Shown: positions 1 to 8,189 of the stretch, piece by piece
How the letters are laid out: the number at the start of each line of letters is the position of its first letter
Position numbering within the stretch: position 1 is the first letter of the stretch
Source of the DNA: CAKRJP01 sp963634745
GTDB taxonomy: Bacteria; Bacillota; Clostridia; Lachnospirales; Lachnospiraceae
Direction: 5' to 3'
DNA: 64,000 nucleotides
Assembly: GCA_963634745.1 (NCBI GenBank)
Contig: CAVHCX010000001.1
Span: 186,001-250,000 of the forward strand
Notes under the pieces: generated by a model
What the model saw: only the letters and a program-made list of their open reading frames with translations
What the model was told of the DNA's origin: nothing
The model's database searches: none
Program-made: the position numbers and the translations under genes

Positions 1-498
1 GTAGGCTGCAGTCTGAAGGTCTACATCCAGGGTTGTAACCACCGTATCTCCTTGATTTTTCTGGTCCTGAAATTCATTCTTTAATTTTTCTAAGAAAAAG
101 GAATTGGAGGTCATTAGATCATAATTTGCCTCTGACTCCAAACCGGTCTTTCCCTGAACGCTGTATCCCACCACATGGGCAAAAATATTGCTATAAGGAT
201 AGGTTCTTGTCTCGGTTCCGTCCTCTGCAACTGTCGTTTCTGCCAGTACATTTCCGCTGCGGTCTACGATGCTTCCCCTAATCACTCGCTCCGCATTGGA
301 ATCCTGTCTTGCATTGTAGGCACTTTTAATGATATCGGGACTTTTTACAGCCTGCCAATAAACAATATAGCCCATCATACCAAGGAAGAGGGCTACAAAG
401 GCATAGGTAACCCTAGCGAACTCTTTGTTTCTTGCTCTTTTTTTCTTGGCGATCCTTCGCTCCTTCTTCTTGGCTTCTTTTCTTTCTTCTTTGGTCAT
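1..498 (-). CDS. Penicillin-binding protein, FtsI/PBP2 type, N-terminal part (cut by window edge)
   Basis: Class B-type penicillin-binding protein that would crosslink peptidoglycan outside the membrane. Only the first 166 codons lie in the window. They encode a Lys/Arg/Glu-rich cytoplasmic tail (about residues 1-29), one membrane anchor (FVALFLGMMGYIVYW, about 33-47) and the start of the dimerisation region with RGSIVDRSGNVLAET, FAHVVGYS and TTLDVDLQ, all typical of the FtsI/PBP2 family. The transpeptidase domain is outside. The ATG at 498 is the only in-frame ATG before the membrane segment. It sits 86 bp inside the 3' end of the rodA/ftsW gene in another frame; a GAGG lies about 20 nt upstream, so the ribosome binding site is poor. 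Pairing of a SEDS polymerase with its cognate PBP is the usual arrangement. Confidence 0.88.
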   Translation of the reverse strand, partial: MTKEERKEAKKKERRIAKKKRARNKEFARVTYAFVALFLGMMGYIVYWQAVKSPDIIKSAYNARQDSNAERVIRGSIVDRSGNVLAETTVAEDGTETRTYPYSNIFAHVVGYSVQGKTGLESEANYDLMTSNSFFLEKLKNEFQDQKNQGDTVVTTLDVDLQTAAY

Positions 499-1885
499 TG
501 ATTCTTTTTCGATGCGTTTCCTCAGCTTCTTCTCTGCTTCGTTCTGCTCGTAGCTTTTCTTTCTTCTTTCGCTCAATGATTTCTTCCTCGTCTTCTCGTA
601 ATATATAGAGTCCCTGAATAATAGCAAACATAATCAAAGTACTTACCAGGGAACTACCACCGTAGCTTACTAATGGAAGGGTAACTCCCGTAGACGGAAT
701 AAATTTTGTTACACCCCCGATGGTTAAAAACACCTGGAAAATATAGCAGGTACCAAGTCCTAAAGCCACCATCTTGTAAAACATTTTTCTAAGCTGCATG
801 GCGATATTAAGGAACATAATATAGCAACTTACACAGACCAAAATCATACATAGGGCAAAAATAAGTCCCATCTCTTCTGATATAGCCGAAAAAATAAAGT
901 CTTCCGCCGCCACAGGAATGGTATCCGGAGCTCCCTGGTAAAGGCCGGTTCCAAACCAGCCGCCGGTTCCGATTGCAAAGAGGGACTGGGCCACCTGATA
1001 GCCACCATTATCGTAGCAGGCAAAGGGATCCTTCCAAACCGTCACTCTGGTTTTTACATGATCAAATAAATAATAGGCTCCCACGGAAGCAAGTGCCCCG
1101 GATCCCAGCCCTCCTAAAAGATATAGGGGTTGGTGGGTCGCTACGTATAACATGGTAAGGTAAACTACAAAAATAATTAGAGCGGCACCCAGGTCTTTGG
1201 AAACCACCAAAATCAGCACATGAAAGGCTGCCACCGCCGTGGTAATTACAATATTTTTAAACTCCAAAGAATATTTAAAACTAGAGGCTACAAAGAATAC
1301 AAATATAATCTTTACCACCTCTGATGGCTGTACATTGATTCCTGCCACCGTAAATCCCAACATAGCTCCGTAGGATACACGGCCGATAATCACAACCACC
1401 GCCAGCATGACAATACCTGCAATCCCATAGAAAATCCGCCACTCTGATAAGAGCTTTAATTTTCGGATAATTACAGGGATAACCAAACTAAGGCCTACAG
1501 CAAATGCCGCGATCAGATATTGCTTATAAGCCTTATCATAATCCAATCTTGTCAGCATGATCATGCCGATGCACATAAGCATACACATGTTATTTACAAC
1601 CAGTCTGGAAACTCTGGGATAGATTAAGGTGTATAAAATTATAGTAGCAACAAAAAGTACTACTTGCATGATATATAGAACCAGAACCTTAAAATCATCT
1701 GTTTCCAGATACATAACCATAAAAGCCACCGCATGGATCAAGAACATCAAAATATTCTGTTCCTTTAGCTTGAGCCTTTTATCTTCCGGATCATAATATC
1801 CAAAAATACTAAAACAAGTATAGGTATAAATACTCATTAAAATGATCATCAGATATTTTGATACTTCTACAATAATATTTACCAA
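413..1885 (-). CDS. FtsW/RodA/SpoVE-family peptidoglycan polymerase (SEDS protein)
   Basis: Multi-spanning membrane glycosyltransferase that polymerises lipid II into glycan strands with a partner PBP, whose gene follows and overlaps. About ten hydrophobic segments. Family signatures seen: QPSEVVKIIFVFF in the middle, KDLGAALIIFVVYL, and near the end the SEDS signature region FIPSTGVTLPLVSYGGSS. The 490-aa length exceeds the usual 370-430 aa because of a roughly 60-residue charged tail (EEEIIERKKKEKLRAERSRE and on) rich in Lys/Arg/Glu, which overlaps the PBP start. The start codon is TTG at 1885, preceded by AGGTG about 6 nt upstream and 8 bp after the stop of the U32 gene. Whether it serves elongation (RodA) or division (FtsW) cannot be told from sequence. 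Confidence 0.93.
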   Translation of the reverse strand: MVNIIVEVSKYLMIILMSIYTYTCFSIFGYYDPEDKRLKLKEQNILMFLIHAVAFMVMYLETDDFKVLVLYIMQVVLFVATIILYTLIYPRVSRLVVNNMCMLMCIGMIMLTRLDYDKAYKQYLIAAFAVGLSLVIPVIIRKLKLLSEWRIFYGIAGIVMLAVVVIIGRVSYGAMLGFTVAGINVQPSEVVKIIFVFFVASSFKYSLEFKNIVITTAVAAFHVLILVVSKDLGAALIIFVVYLTMLYVATHQPLYLLGGLGSGALASVGAYYLFDHVKTRVTVWKDPFACYDNGGYQVAQSLFAIGTGGWFGTGLYQGAPDTIPVAAEDFIFSAISEEMGLIFALCMILVCVSCYIMFLNIAMQLRKMFYKMVALGLGTCYIFQVFLTIGGVTKFIPSTGVTLPLVSYGGSSLVSTLIMFAIIQGLYILREDEEEIIERKKKEKLRAERSREEAEETHRKRINDQRRKKRSQEEGAKDRQEKKSKKQRVR

Positions 1886-1893
1886 TTTTTCAC

Positions 1894-4032
1894 CTACTTT
1901 ACTCCCCTTTTTATGTGCCCTCTGGTAAATTCTCCAGAAATTTTCACATCCTGCCCCTGGTTGACGGAAGCATCATAAGCTTCTATGATCCTCCGCATCT
2001 CTCCCGCTTTTTCCTTAGAAAAATCAAGGCGCAAGCACCGGGCCTTTATTCTTTTTAAAAGGTCACTTTGATCTGCCAGATAAAGCGGTGCCGTGTTATA
2101 AATGACATTATAACAATATTGGCAGCACATCTGTACAAAAAATTCCTTTCGATAGCGATCTTTTATAGAAAGTTTAGAATTCTTTTTATTGCATTCCTTG
2201 CTCGTTTTTTGAATGCAGCCTGCTGTGATCATCACGGGCTGGTATCCGTATCCGATAAAAGTACAATCAGATATATCTAATTTAGCCAATTCTTTCTCAT
2301 TAAGCTCCACGGGTGCTGTTGTTCTGGAAATCCCGGCATCCTTCATCCATTTTTTTGAAAGCTTATTGAAAATATAGAGATTATAATCTCCATGGATTTC
2401 CTTCGGATAATTTAGATTTCTAAGCAGTTTCAAGCATTCAAAATTTCGAATTAAAACTCCATCGTAGCTTTCTGATAGCTGCTGATAGTTTTCTTTCAAC
2501 TGCAAGACAGCGGGAGTTCGAAAAATATAGGGCAGGGCTGCATAAACTTTTCTATCTTCCGCCCTAAGATTCCCTACGATAGGGACAGCCTCAGCCTCAA
2601 AACAAAAGGGCGCTTCCACATAAATTTCTTCAATCAGCTTATATTCGTCAAGAACCTTCAGCTGGTCTAAGCTTCTTACTAAGGCCGATAACTTCTTATA
2701 AGCAGAATTTTTTCTCGACACTTCTTCACTCGAAGGCTCCTCATTTTCTAATAAGGCAATTTTAGGCAGGTCCTGTCTATGATAAGGGCCTAAAATTGCT
2801 TCTCTTAAAGACTCTGCCCCTGCTCTTCGAAGTTCGTTAAGGCCTTGCATAGGCAGAAAAATATCCGGGTCCATCTGGATTTCAAGATCTTCCATAACAA
2901 ATTCCGTATTGCCAAATTTTAGCATCTGCTTTCTTACTCGCTCTTGATCTAAAGGCTGTTTCATAGCCGTTTGACAGACTGGTCCCTCCGCAAAAGCTTC
3001 AAACTCCCGGCACTTTAAGTAAAACTTCGCTTTTTGTCCCTTCTTTAAGAGCAGCTTCCCGGTAATTTTCTCCTGACATTTTTCATCAGGAAGCACAAGA
3101 GCCTCTTCCCTCTGTTCCGGTCGTCTCAGAGAAATCATCTGTTTGCCATTATGCTGTTTATAATAGCCCTCCGTATAACCTCTTCTTTTATAGGCTGACT
3201 CTAATTTTCCAAGATCTTCTTCTGACACTTTAAAATGGTCTCTACCATTTTTTAAATAAAGATCGACATATTTTCGATACATACGGGCCACCGTATAAAC
3301 ATAGTCCGGCTGTTTCATACGGCCTTCAATTTTAAAGGAATCAACCCCTGCCTCTATAAGTTCCGGAATCAGCTTGATAGTACACATGTCTTTTAAGCTC
3401 ATAAGATCCATAGGCTTGCCATCAGCCACCGCATAAGGTAACCTACAAGGCTGCGCACACTGGCCCCTGTTACCACTGCGACCCCCGATCATACTGCTAA
3501 GCAAGCACTGGCCGGAATAGCAATAGCACATGGCCCCGTGTACAAAACACTCTACTTCCAGGCCGGTTTCCTCTTTGATCTTTCGAACCTCCTCCAAGGA
3601 AAGTTCCCTGGCAGGTACCACTCTTGTAAGCCCCTGGTCTTTCATAAGGTTGGCTCCGTAAGAACCGGTAATGGTCATCTGGGTACTGGCATGCACCGGA
3701 AGATCCGGAAATTGCCTTCTTAGATAAGAAACCACACCCATATCCTGCACGATTACTCCATCCAATCCTTGCTTATAATAGGGATTCAGAAAATCATACA
3801 GCTTGTTAAGCTCTGTATCCTTTAGCAAGGTATTTACTGTCATATATAATTTTCTGCCATGAATATGAACATAGTCGATGGCTTCCAACATTTCTTCTTC
3901 TGTAAGATTCTTGGCATAGGCCCTCGCTCCAAACATAGAACCCCCAAGATATACTGCATCTGCCCCTGCCAAAACAGCGGCTTTCAGACATTCCATGGAA
4001 CCTGCCGGTGCCAAAACTTCTATCTGCCTCAT
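1894..4032 (-). CDS. U32 family protein, RlhA-like (two-domain, putative RNA hydroxylation)
   Basis: U32 proteins were named as collagenase-like peptidases, but E. coli members RlhA and TrhP act in prephenate-dependent RNA hydroxylation. The N-terminal half begins IEVLAPAGSMECLKAAVLAG and carries the U32 signature ECFVHGAMCYCYSGQCLLSS followed by GRSGNRGQCAQPCR, giving the four-Cys set expected for an Fe-S cluster. The 712-aa length with a long C-terminal half (DUF3656-like; not verified) resembles RlhA (about 650 aa) more than the 400-450-aa TrhP type. AAAGGAAATTAG precedes the ATG at 4032. It lies between zapA and rodA on the same strand, separated from zapA by a probable terminator. A peptidase role is not excluded; the RNA role is by family analogy. 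Confidence 0.85.
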   Translation of the reverse strand: MRQIEVLAPAGSMECLKAAVLAGADAVYLGGSMFGARAYAKNLTEEEMLEAIDYVHIHGRKLYMTVNTLLKDTELNKLYDFLNPYYKQGLDGVIVQDMGVVSYLRRQFPDLPVHASTQMTITGSYGANLMKDQGLTRVVPARELSLEEVRKIKEETGLEVECFVHGAMCYCYSGQCLLSSMIGGRSGNRGQCAQPCRLPYAVADGKPMDLMSLKDMCTIKLIPELIEAGVDSFKIEGRMKQPDYVYTVARMYRKYVDLYLKNGRDHFKVSEEDLGKLESAYKRRGYTEGYYKQHNGKQMISLRRPEQREEALVLPDEKCQEKITGKLLLKKGQKAKFYLKCREFEAFAEGPVCQTAMKQPLDQERVRKQMLKFGNTEFVMEDLEIQMDPDIFLPMQGLNELRRAGAESLREAILGPYHRQDLPKIALLENEEPSSEEVSRKNSAYKKLSALVRSLDQLKVLDEYKLIEEIYVEAPFCFEAEAVPIVGNLRAEDRKVYAALPYIFRTPAVLQLKENYQQLSESYDGVLIRNFECLKLLRNLNYPKEIHGDYNLYIFNKLSKKWMKDAGISRTTAPVELNEKELAKLDISDCTFIGYGYQPVMITAGCIQKTSKECNKKNSKLSIKDRYRKEFFVQMCCQYCYNVIYNTAPLYLADQSDLLKRIKARCLRLDFSKEKAGEMRRIIEAYDASVNQGQDVKISGEFTRGHIKRGVK

Positions 4033-4069
4033 CTAATTTCCTTTCCGTCCCTTATTCATCTAATGTGCA

Positions 4070-4100
4070 TAACGTAAAACAGGCTGTCATTGACAGCCTG
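4070..4100 (-). terminator. Probable intrinsic terminator after zapA
   Basis: A 10-bp perfect inverted repeat (CAGGCTGTCA/TGACAGCCTG, 4080-4100) follows the zapA stop by a few bases; reading the minus strand it is followed by TTTTACGTT. The T-run is short, so read-through into the U32 gene is likely. Confidence 0.6.
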
Positions 4101-4105
4101 CAAAA

Positions 4106-4519
4106 TTACTTTTCTTCGCTATTCTTAATCTCTGTTTCCAGCTGAACAATCTTCATCTGAAGAGCCTTGTTCTCTTCCTTAAGCTTATCCATAGCTGATT
4201 CCGCATTCTCCAACTTGATCTGCACAGAAATCAACTCGTGCTTGAGCTCGTACATCTCCTTGTCCTTCACTTCGATGTCCTGCTCCAAGCTTCCGCCCTG
4301 CTTCTTCGCCTTAAAATAATCATCCGCAATATTAAGGGCTAACAAAATGCTTCTGGTCTCTGCATTCTGCTTACGATATCCATCGTTGTTGCCACACTCG
4401 TCCAGCTTATGGTTCAGGTAGGTAGACACCTTCTGGAGATATTCTTCACTTTCAAAACCACTTAAAGTGAACACCTTCCCACCGATTAAAACTTCTGTAA
4501 AATTTTTTGATGATGCCAT
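4106..4519 (-). CDS. zapA: Cell division protein ZapA
   Basis: Small cytoplasmic FtsZ-associated protein that promotes Z-ring bundling. The N-terminal globular part (VLIGGKVFTLSGFESEEYLQ, then YLNHKLDE and the helix RSILLALNIADDYFKAK) matches ZapA. The C-terminal half (about residues 75-137) is a coiled coil with Leu/Ile heptads. I place the start at 4519 because GAGGAGG sits 5-6 nt upstream of that ATG; an ATG 18 nt further upstream overlaps the Shine-Dalgarno itself. This gives 137 aa. It lies downstream of ruvB in the same direction. Confidence 0.9.
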   Translation of the reverse strand: MASSKNFTEVLIGGKVFTLSGFESEEYLQKVSTYLNHKLDECGNNDGYRKQNAETRSILLALNIADDYFKAKKQGGSLEQDIEVKDKEMYELKHELISVQIKLENAESAMDKLKEENKALQMKIVQLETEIKNSEEK

Positions 4520-4591
4520 ATAAGCCTCCTCGAACATTCCATAATCTTTTTTTATTATAAACTAATAAAGGACAAAAACCAACTGTTTTAT

Positions 4592-5590
4592 TTAATTTTC
4601 CCTGGAAATTCCCAAATGGATATAGGCCTTGTCCGTAACAATACGGCCTCTCGGTGTCCTTTGTATAAAGCCATTCTTTAGAAGGAAGGGTTCGTAGACA
4701 TCCTCTACAGTTCCGGCATCCTCTCCGATCGAAGCTGCCAGGGTCTCAAGTCCCACTGGTCCTCCGGAAAATCTTTCGATCATAGCAAGAAGCATACCCC
4801 GGTCCGTCTGATCCAGGCCTTCCTTATCTACATCCAAAATATCCAGGGCTCCATTGGCTACTTCTTCTGTAATATAACCGTCATAGCGGACCTGGGCAAA
4901 ATCTCGCACTCGCTTTAACAATCGATTGGCAAGTCTTGGCGTTCCCCTGGACCTTCTTGCCATGGCAATGGCACCTGCCTCGTCAATTCCCACATCCAGC
5001 ACCTTTGCTGACCTTAGGATAATGGTCTTTAATTCATCTACCGTATAAAATTCCAGACGATTGACTACTCCAAAGCGGTCTCTTAGGGGAGCTGTCAACA
5101 TTCCTGCCCTGGTAGTGGCTCCCACCAAGGTGAACTTAGGAAGGTCCAATCTTATAGACCTTGCGCTGGCCCCCTTTCCAATCATAATATCAATGGCATA
5201 ATCCTCCATAGCAGGATAAAGTACTTCCTCCACCTGACGATTCAATCTGTGAATCTCATCTACAAAAAGTACATCATTCTCCTGAAGATTATTTAAAATA
5301 GCAGCCATCTCGCCGGGTTTTTCTATAGCCGGGCCGGAGGTGATCTTAAGATTTACATTCATTTCATTGGCAATAATTCCGGCCAAGGTAGTTTTCCCAA
5401 GTCCCGGAGGCCCATAAAAGAGCACATGATCTAGGGCTTCTCCCCTTGCCTTGGCAGCCTCGATATAAATCTTCAAAGTCTCCTTGGCTCTTTCCTGTCC
5501 GATATAATCCTCCAGGTATTGGGGTCTTAAGTGATTTTCAATTTTAATATCTTCTTCCAGATTCTCTGTGGTAATAATTCGTTTGCTCAT
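4592..5590 (-). CDS. ruvB: Holliday junction branch migration helicase RuvB
   Basis: AAA+ motor that with RuvA drives branch migration of Holliday junctions. Walker A GPPGLGKT and Walker B VLFVDEIHRL, sensor-1 region VGATTRAGML, the arginine-finger region TAPLRDRFG, and a C-terminal winged helix ending in RTPRGRIVTDKAYIHLG are all present. The start is taken as the ATG at 5590, with AGAGGA 5 nt upstream, giving MSKRIITTE and 332 aa, the usual RuvB length. A TTG start 18 nt upstream (5608) with GGGG before it is an alternative. It follows ruvA by about 30 bp, the common ruvAB operon. A ruvC gene is not present; recU at 41.6-42.1 kb is the likely Firmicute resolvase. Confidence 0.97.
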   Translation of the reverse strand: MSKRIITTENLEEDIKIENHLRPQYLEDYIGQERAKETLKIYIEAAKARGEALDHVLFYGPPGLGKTTLAGIIANEMNVNLKITSGPAIEKPGEMAAILNNLQENDVLFVDEIHRLNRQVEEVLYPAMEDYAIDIMIGKGASARSIRLDLPKFTLVGATTRAGMLTAPLRDRFGVVNRLEFYTVDELKTIILRSAKVLDVGIDEAGAIAMARRSRGTPRLANRLLKRVRDFAQVRYDGYITEEVANGALDILDVDKEGLDQTDRGMLLAMIERFSGGPVGLETLAASIGEDAGTVEDVYEPFLLKNGFIQRTPRGRIVTDKAYIHLGISREN

Positions 5591-5620
5591 AGTATCCTCT
5601 GTAATCAATCCCCCGACCGA

Positions 5621-6241
5621 TTATCGTGTCATAAATTTTAACGAAAGTTTTAAGACTTCTTCCACGGTCGTATCTTCTCCTACTTCTACCTGTCTTACAG
5701 CCTTAAGAGCTTCGGTATTGCCATAGCCCAGAGCACAGAGGGCCTCCACCGCTTCTCCCTGAATACTGGAAATCAGACCGGAGGTTCCTGTCGCTGCAGA
5801 TCCGGGATTTGATCCGTCTGCATGCTCCAGGGCATCTTCTAATTTAAGCTTATCCTTTAGCTCGACAATTAATTTTTCAGCTGTCTTTTTCCCAATTCCG
5901 GGAGCTTTACTGATAGCTTTCACATCCTTAGAAGCCACAGCAAATCGAAGATCATCCGGAGACAGGGTCGTAAGAATTCCCAAGGCCCCCTTTGGGCCAA
6001 TTCCACTGACTGTAATAGCCAGCTTAAAAACCGCCAGCTCATCCTTTGATAAAAATCCATAAAGCTGCATGGCATCTTCTCTGACACTTAGATAGGTATA
6101 GATCAGGACCTCTGTACCATTAGCCGGCAAGCCAGCCAGCGCCCTTCCGGACATAAAGATACCGTATCCTACGCCTCCCACGTCCAAAACTACTTTTTCT
6201 TCTTCCACCCACGAAATGCTTCCTCTTAAAAAAGAAATCAT
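5621..6241 (-). CDS. ruvA: Holliday junction branch migration protein RuvA
   Basis: Tetrameric junction-binding partner of RuvB. The N-terminal OB fold begins MISFLRGSISWVEEEKVVLD with VGGVGYGI. The two helix-hairpin-helix motifs are at VSGIGPKGALGIL and APGIGKKTAEKLIVELKDK. The C-terminal RuvB-binding domain (about 155-206) has EAVEALCALGYGNTEALKAV. Length 206 aa is normal. AGGGG lies about 8 nt upstream of the ATG. A TATAAT-like hexamer on the minus strand about 20 nt above the Shine-Dalgarno suggests a local promoter, though I see no good -35 at the right distance. Confidence 0.97.
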   Translation of the reverse strand: MISFLRGSISWVEEEKVVLDVGGVGYGIFMSGRALAGLPANGTEVLIYTYLSVREDAMQLYGFLSKDELAVFKLAITVSGIGPKGALGILTTLSPDDLRFAVASKDVKAISKAPGIGKKTAEKLIVELKDKLKLEDALEHADGSNPGSAATGTSGLISSIQGEAVEALCALGYGNTEALKAVRQVEVGEDTTVEEVLKLSLKFMTR

Positions 6242-6297
6242 ATATCTATACCCCTATATTTCTATTATATCTCTATTATTTTCTATAGGATTCCCAA

Positions 6298-6795
6298 CTA
6301 GGATTCCAAAAAAAGAAAGGTCAGCCGCTTTAGGACCTCTCCGGCCACCAGTCCGATCAAGGCTCCTGTGGCAAGCCCTGCCACTAAAAGTACCGGAAAA
6401 TAGTAACTAACACTAAAGGTCTCTACAAGAAGCATGGCCACAAGAATCTGTCCGACATTGTGAAAGACTCCACCTGCCATACTGATTCCCATAATACTAT
6501 AGCCTTCTCTATGTTTTAAAAAGGCCATAACTGACAAACTTAGCAAGCCTCCCGCCAGGCTATATACAATACTAAAATAATTACCAAATAGGAAACCGGA
6601 AAGAAGGACACGAACGATTGAAAGAAGATATACATCCTTAAGGTCCATCTTATAAAGAGCAAAGACAATGATCAAATTAGCCAGTCCAAGTTTAACTCCG
6701 GGAATTCCAAAATCAAAGGGGATCAAAGTCTCAACGTAACTAAAAATCAAGGCCAGAGCTGTAAAAACCCCAAAATATGCAACACGATTTTTCAT
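6298..6795 (-). CDS. Gx transporter family membrane protein (HepS component I-like; EetB-like)
   Basis: A 165-aa hydrophobic protein with about five membrane segments. It begins RVAYFGVFTALALIFSYVE, then PGVKLGLANLIIVFALY and SLAGGLLSLSVMAFLK, matching the family annotated as heptaprenyl diphosphate synthase component I or Gx transporter, which resembles ECF-transporter substrate-binding subunits. From memory, proteins of this family (EetB) sit beside NusG-II proteins (EetA) in flavin-based extracellular electron transfer loci, and here its upstream neighbour is a NusG-II protein directly after the rnf operon. The true substrate is not evident from sequence. AAAGGAAATC precedes the ATG. Confidence 0.8.
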   Translation of the reverse strand: MKNRVAYFGVFTALALIFSYVETLIPFDFGIPGVKLGLANLIIVFALYKMDLKDVYLLSIVRVLLSGFLFGNYFSIVYSLAGGLLSLSVMAFLKHREGYSIMGISMAGGVFHNVGQILVAMLLVETFSVSYYFPVLLVAGLATGALIGLVAGEVLKRLTFLFLES

Positions 6796-6814
6796 CCTTT
6801 GATTTCCTTTCTTC

Positions 6815-7213
6815 CTATCTGGCTACGGTATCAATATCTTCTGAGTCTTTATCCTTTGAATCTTTTGTCTGATCCTGAGCTGTAATTTTAACCACTACTT
6901 TATTGGGCAGGCATATAATTGACTCATTTGTTTTTGAGATAGCTCTTTGATGCACACAAAGCTTATCCGGGCAATCTGCCTGGCTCATTTTAGCTTTCTG
7001 ATCCTCAATCTTTAAAATATTGGACCCATTGTTTATAGAGACCGTCTGATCATCGTCAAGATCATAGGTTCCAAAAATCTCTCCGTTCACCATAACAACT
7101 ACTTGATTATCAGAACTCTTCCTCCCCCATTCCTGAAAGAGATAAAATCCCAAGGCAACTACAAGTACTACTATTATTAGCAAAAAATCTTTTTTCTTTA
7201 ATCCAAGGATCAT
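6815..7213 (-). CDS. NusG domain II-containing membrane-anchored protein (EetA-like)
   Basis: One N-terminal membrane segment (DFLLIIVVLVVALGFYLF) followed by an outside domain of the NusG-II type: VVVMVNGEIFGTYDLDDDQT, a central CPDKLCVHQ pair of cysteines, then IICLPNKVVVKI. This domain is unrelated in function to the transcription factor NusG and is found beside Rnf and flavinylation genes. The ATG at 7213 with AAGGAAG upstream is preferred to a TTG 15 nt earlier, giving 132 aa. It lies between the rnfB terminator and the Gx transporter gene, so it may be read from read-through or its own promoter (TAGAAT with a weak TTGCCT 17 bp upstream, inside the terminator stem). Confidence 0.8.
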   Translation of the reverse strand: MILGLKKKDFLLIIVVLVVALGFYLFQEWGRKSSDNQVVVMVNGEIFGTYDLDDDQTVSINNGSNILKIEDQKAKMSQADCPDKLCVHQRAISKTNESIICLPNKVVVKITAQDQTKDSKDKDSEDIDTVAR

Positions 7214-7254
7214 AGGGCTTCCTTTCAAGTTACTATGCTACATTCTAACACATG

Positions 7255-7314
7255 AAAAAAAGCAAGGCAACCTCATGTTCGAATTTATGTTCGATTCGGA
7301 GGTTCCCCTGCTTT
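7255..7314 (-). terminator. Intrinsic terminator after rnfB
   Basis: On the minus strand AAAGCAGGGGAACCTC pairs with GAGGTTGCCTTGCTTT around a loop of about 24 nt, followed by a run of seven T. It is about 35 bp past the rnfB stop and ends the rnf operon. Confidence 0.85.
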
Positions 7315-7348
7315 CTAATAAAGTCTTCTATACTTCTTTTAAAGCTTT

Positions 7349-8176
7349 CTATGCTTCTTTCTTAAGGTCCTTTTTAGGCTCCATCTTTGGAGTAATAATC
7401 TTCTTCGGACATTTCTGTGCACACAAGGTACAATTCTTACAACGTGACACATCAATATGAGCCAGGTGGTCTTCTACTGTAACAGCCTCAAAGTGGCAGT
7501 TCTTAGCACAGATTCCACAGCCAATACAACCTACAGAACAGTTCTTCATTACATCTTTTCCAAGATCCTTTGAACTACACTGTACCATACATTTTTGTTT
7601 ATATGGAATAAGTTCGATCAAATGTTTCGGACAGATAGCTACGCACTTTCCGCAGGCCTTACAAGCTTCCTTATCTACGACTGCAACTCCATTTTCAATA
7701 TGGATCGCATCGAACGGACAGGCCTTTACACAAGATCCCTCGCCCAAACATCCATAGTTACATCCCTTAGGGCCGGCATCCTGCATCATATTTACAAAGG
7801 TACAATCATGAATACCTTCATATTCATATTCCTGCTTTGCCACGTCACAGTTACCTGCACATTTTACAAAAGCCACCAAGTGCTCTTCCTCGCCGGCTTC
7901 TACACCCATAATAGAAGCGATCTTATCAGCTACCGGGGCGCCACCTACCGGACAGGCATTTACGGCAGCTTCTCCCTTTACAATGGCTGCCGCAACACCG
8001 GAACATCCGGCATAACCACAACCTCCGCAGTTGTTTCCGGGAAGGACTTCAAGGATTGCTTCCTCTCTTTCATCCACTTCAACTGCAAATTTCTGTCCGG
8101 CTACTCCAAGGAAGATTCCTATAAACAATCCAGTGCCGCCTACAACTACGGCCGCAATTATAATTCCTGTAATCAT
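7349..8176 (-). CDS. rnfB: Electron transport complex subunit RnfB (ferredoxin-type)
   Basis: Iron-sulfur subunit of the Rnf complex, which moves electrons between ferredoxin and NAD+ while pumping Na+ or H+. One N-terminal membrane segment (residues about 1-27) is followed by the Fe-S motif LPGNNCGGCGYAGCSG with a further Cys at NACPVG. Then come ferredoxin-like clusters: CLGEGSCVKACPFDAI, CKACGKCVAICP, CSVGCIGCGICAKNC and CKNCTLCAQKCPKK. Length 275 aa fits clostridial RnfB. It is the last gene of rnfCDGEAB, 13 bp after rnfA, followed by a strong terminator. Confidence 0.97.
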   Translation of the reverse strand: MITGIIIAAVVVGGTGLFIGIFLGVAGQKFAVEVDEREEAILEVLPGNNCGGCGYAGCSGVAAAIVKGEAAVNACPVGGAPVADKIASIMGVEAGEEEHLVAFVKCAGNCDVAKQEYEYEGIHDCTFVNMMQDAGPKGCNYGCLGEGSCVKACPFDAIHIENGVAVVDKEACKACGKCVAICPKHLIELIPYKQKCMVQCSSKDLGKDVMKNCSVGCIGCGICAKNCHFEAVTVEDHLAHIDVSRCKNCTLCAQKCPKKIITPKMEPKKDLKKEA

Positions 8177-8189
8177 ATATTTCTTCCTC

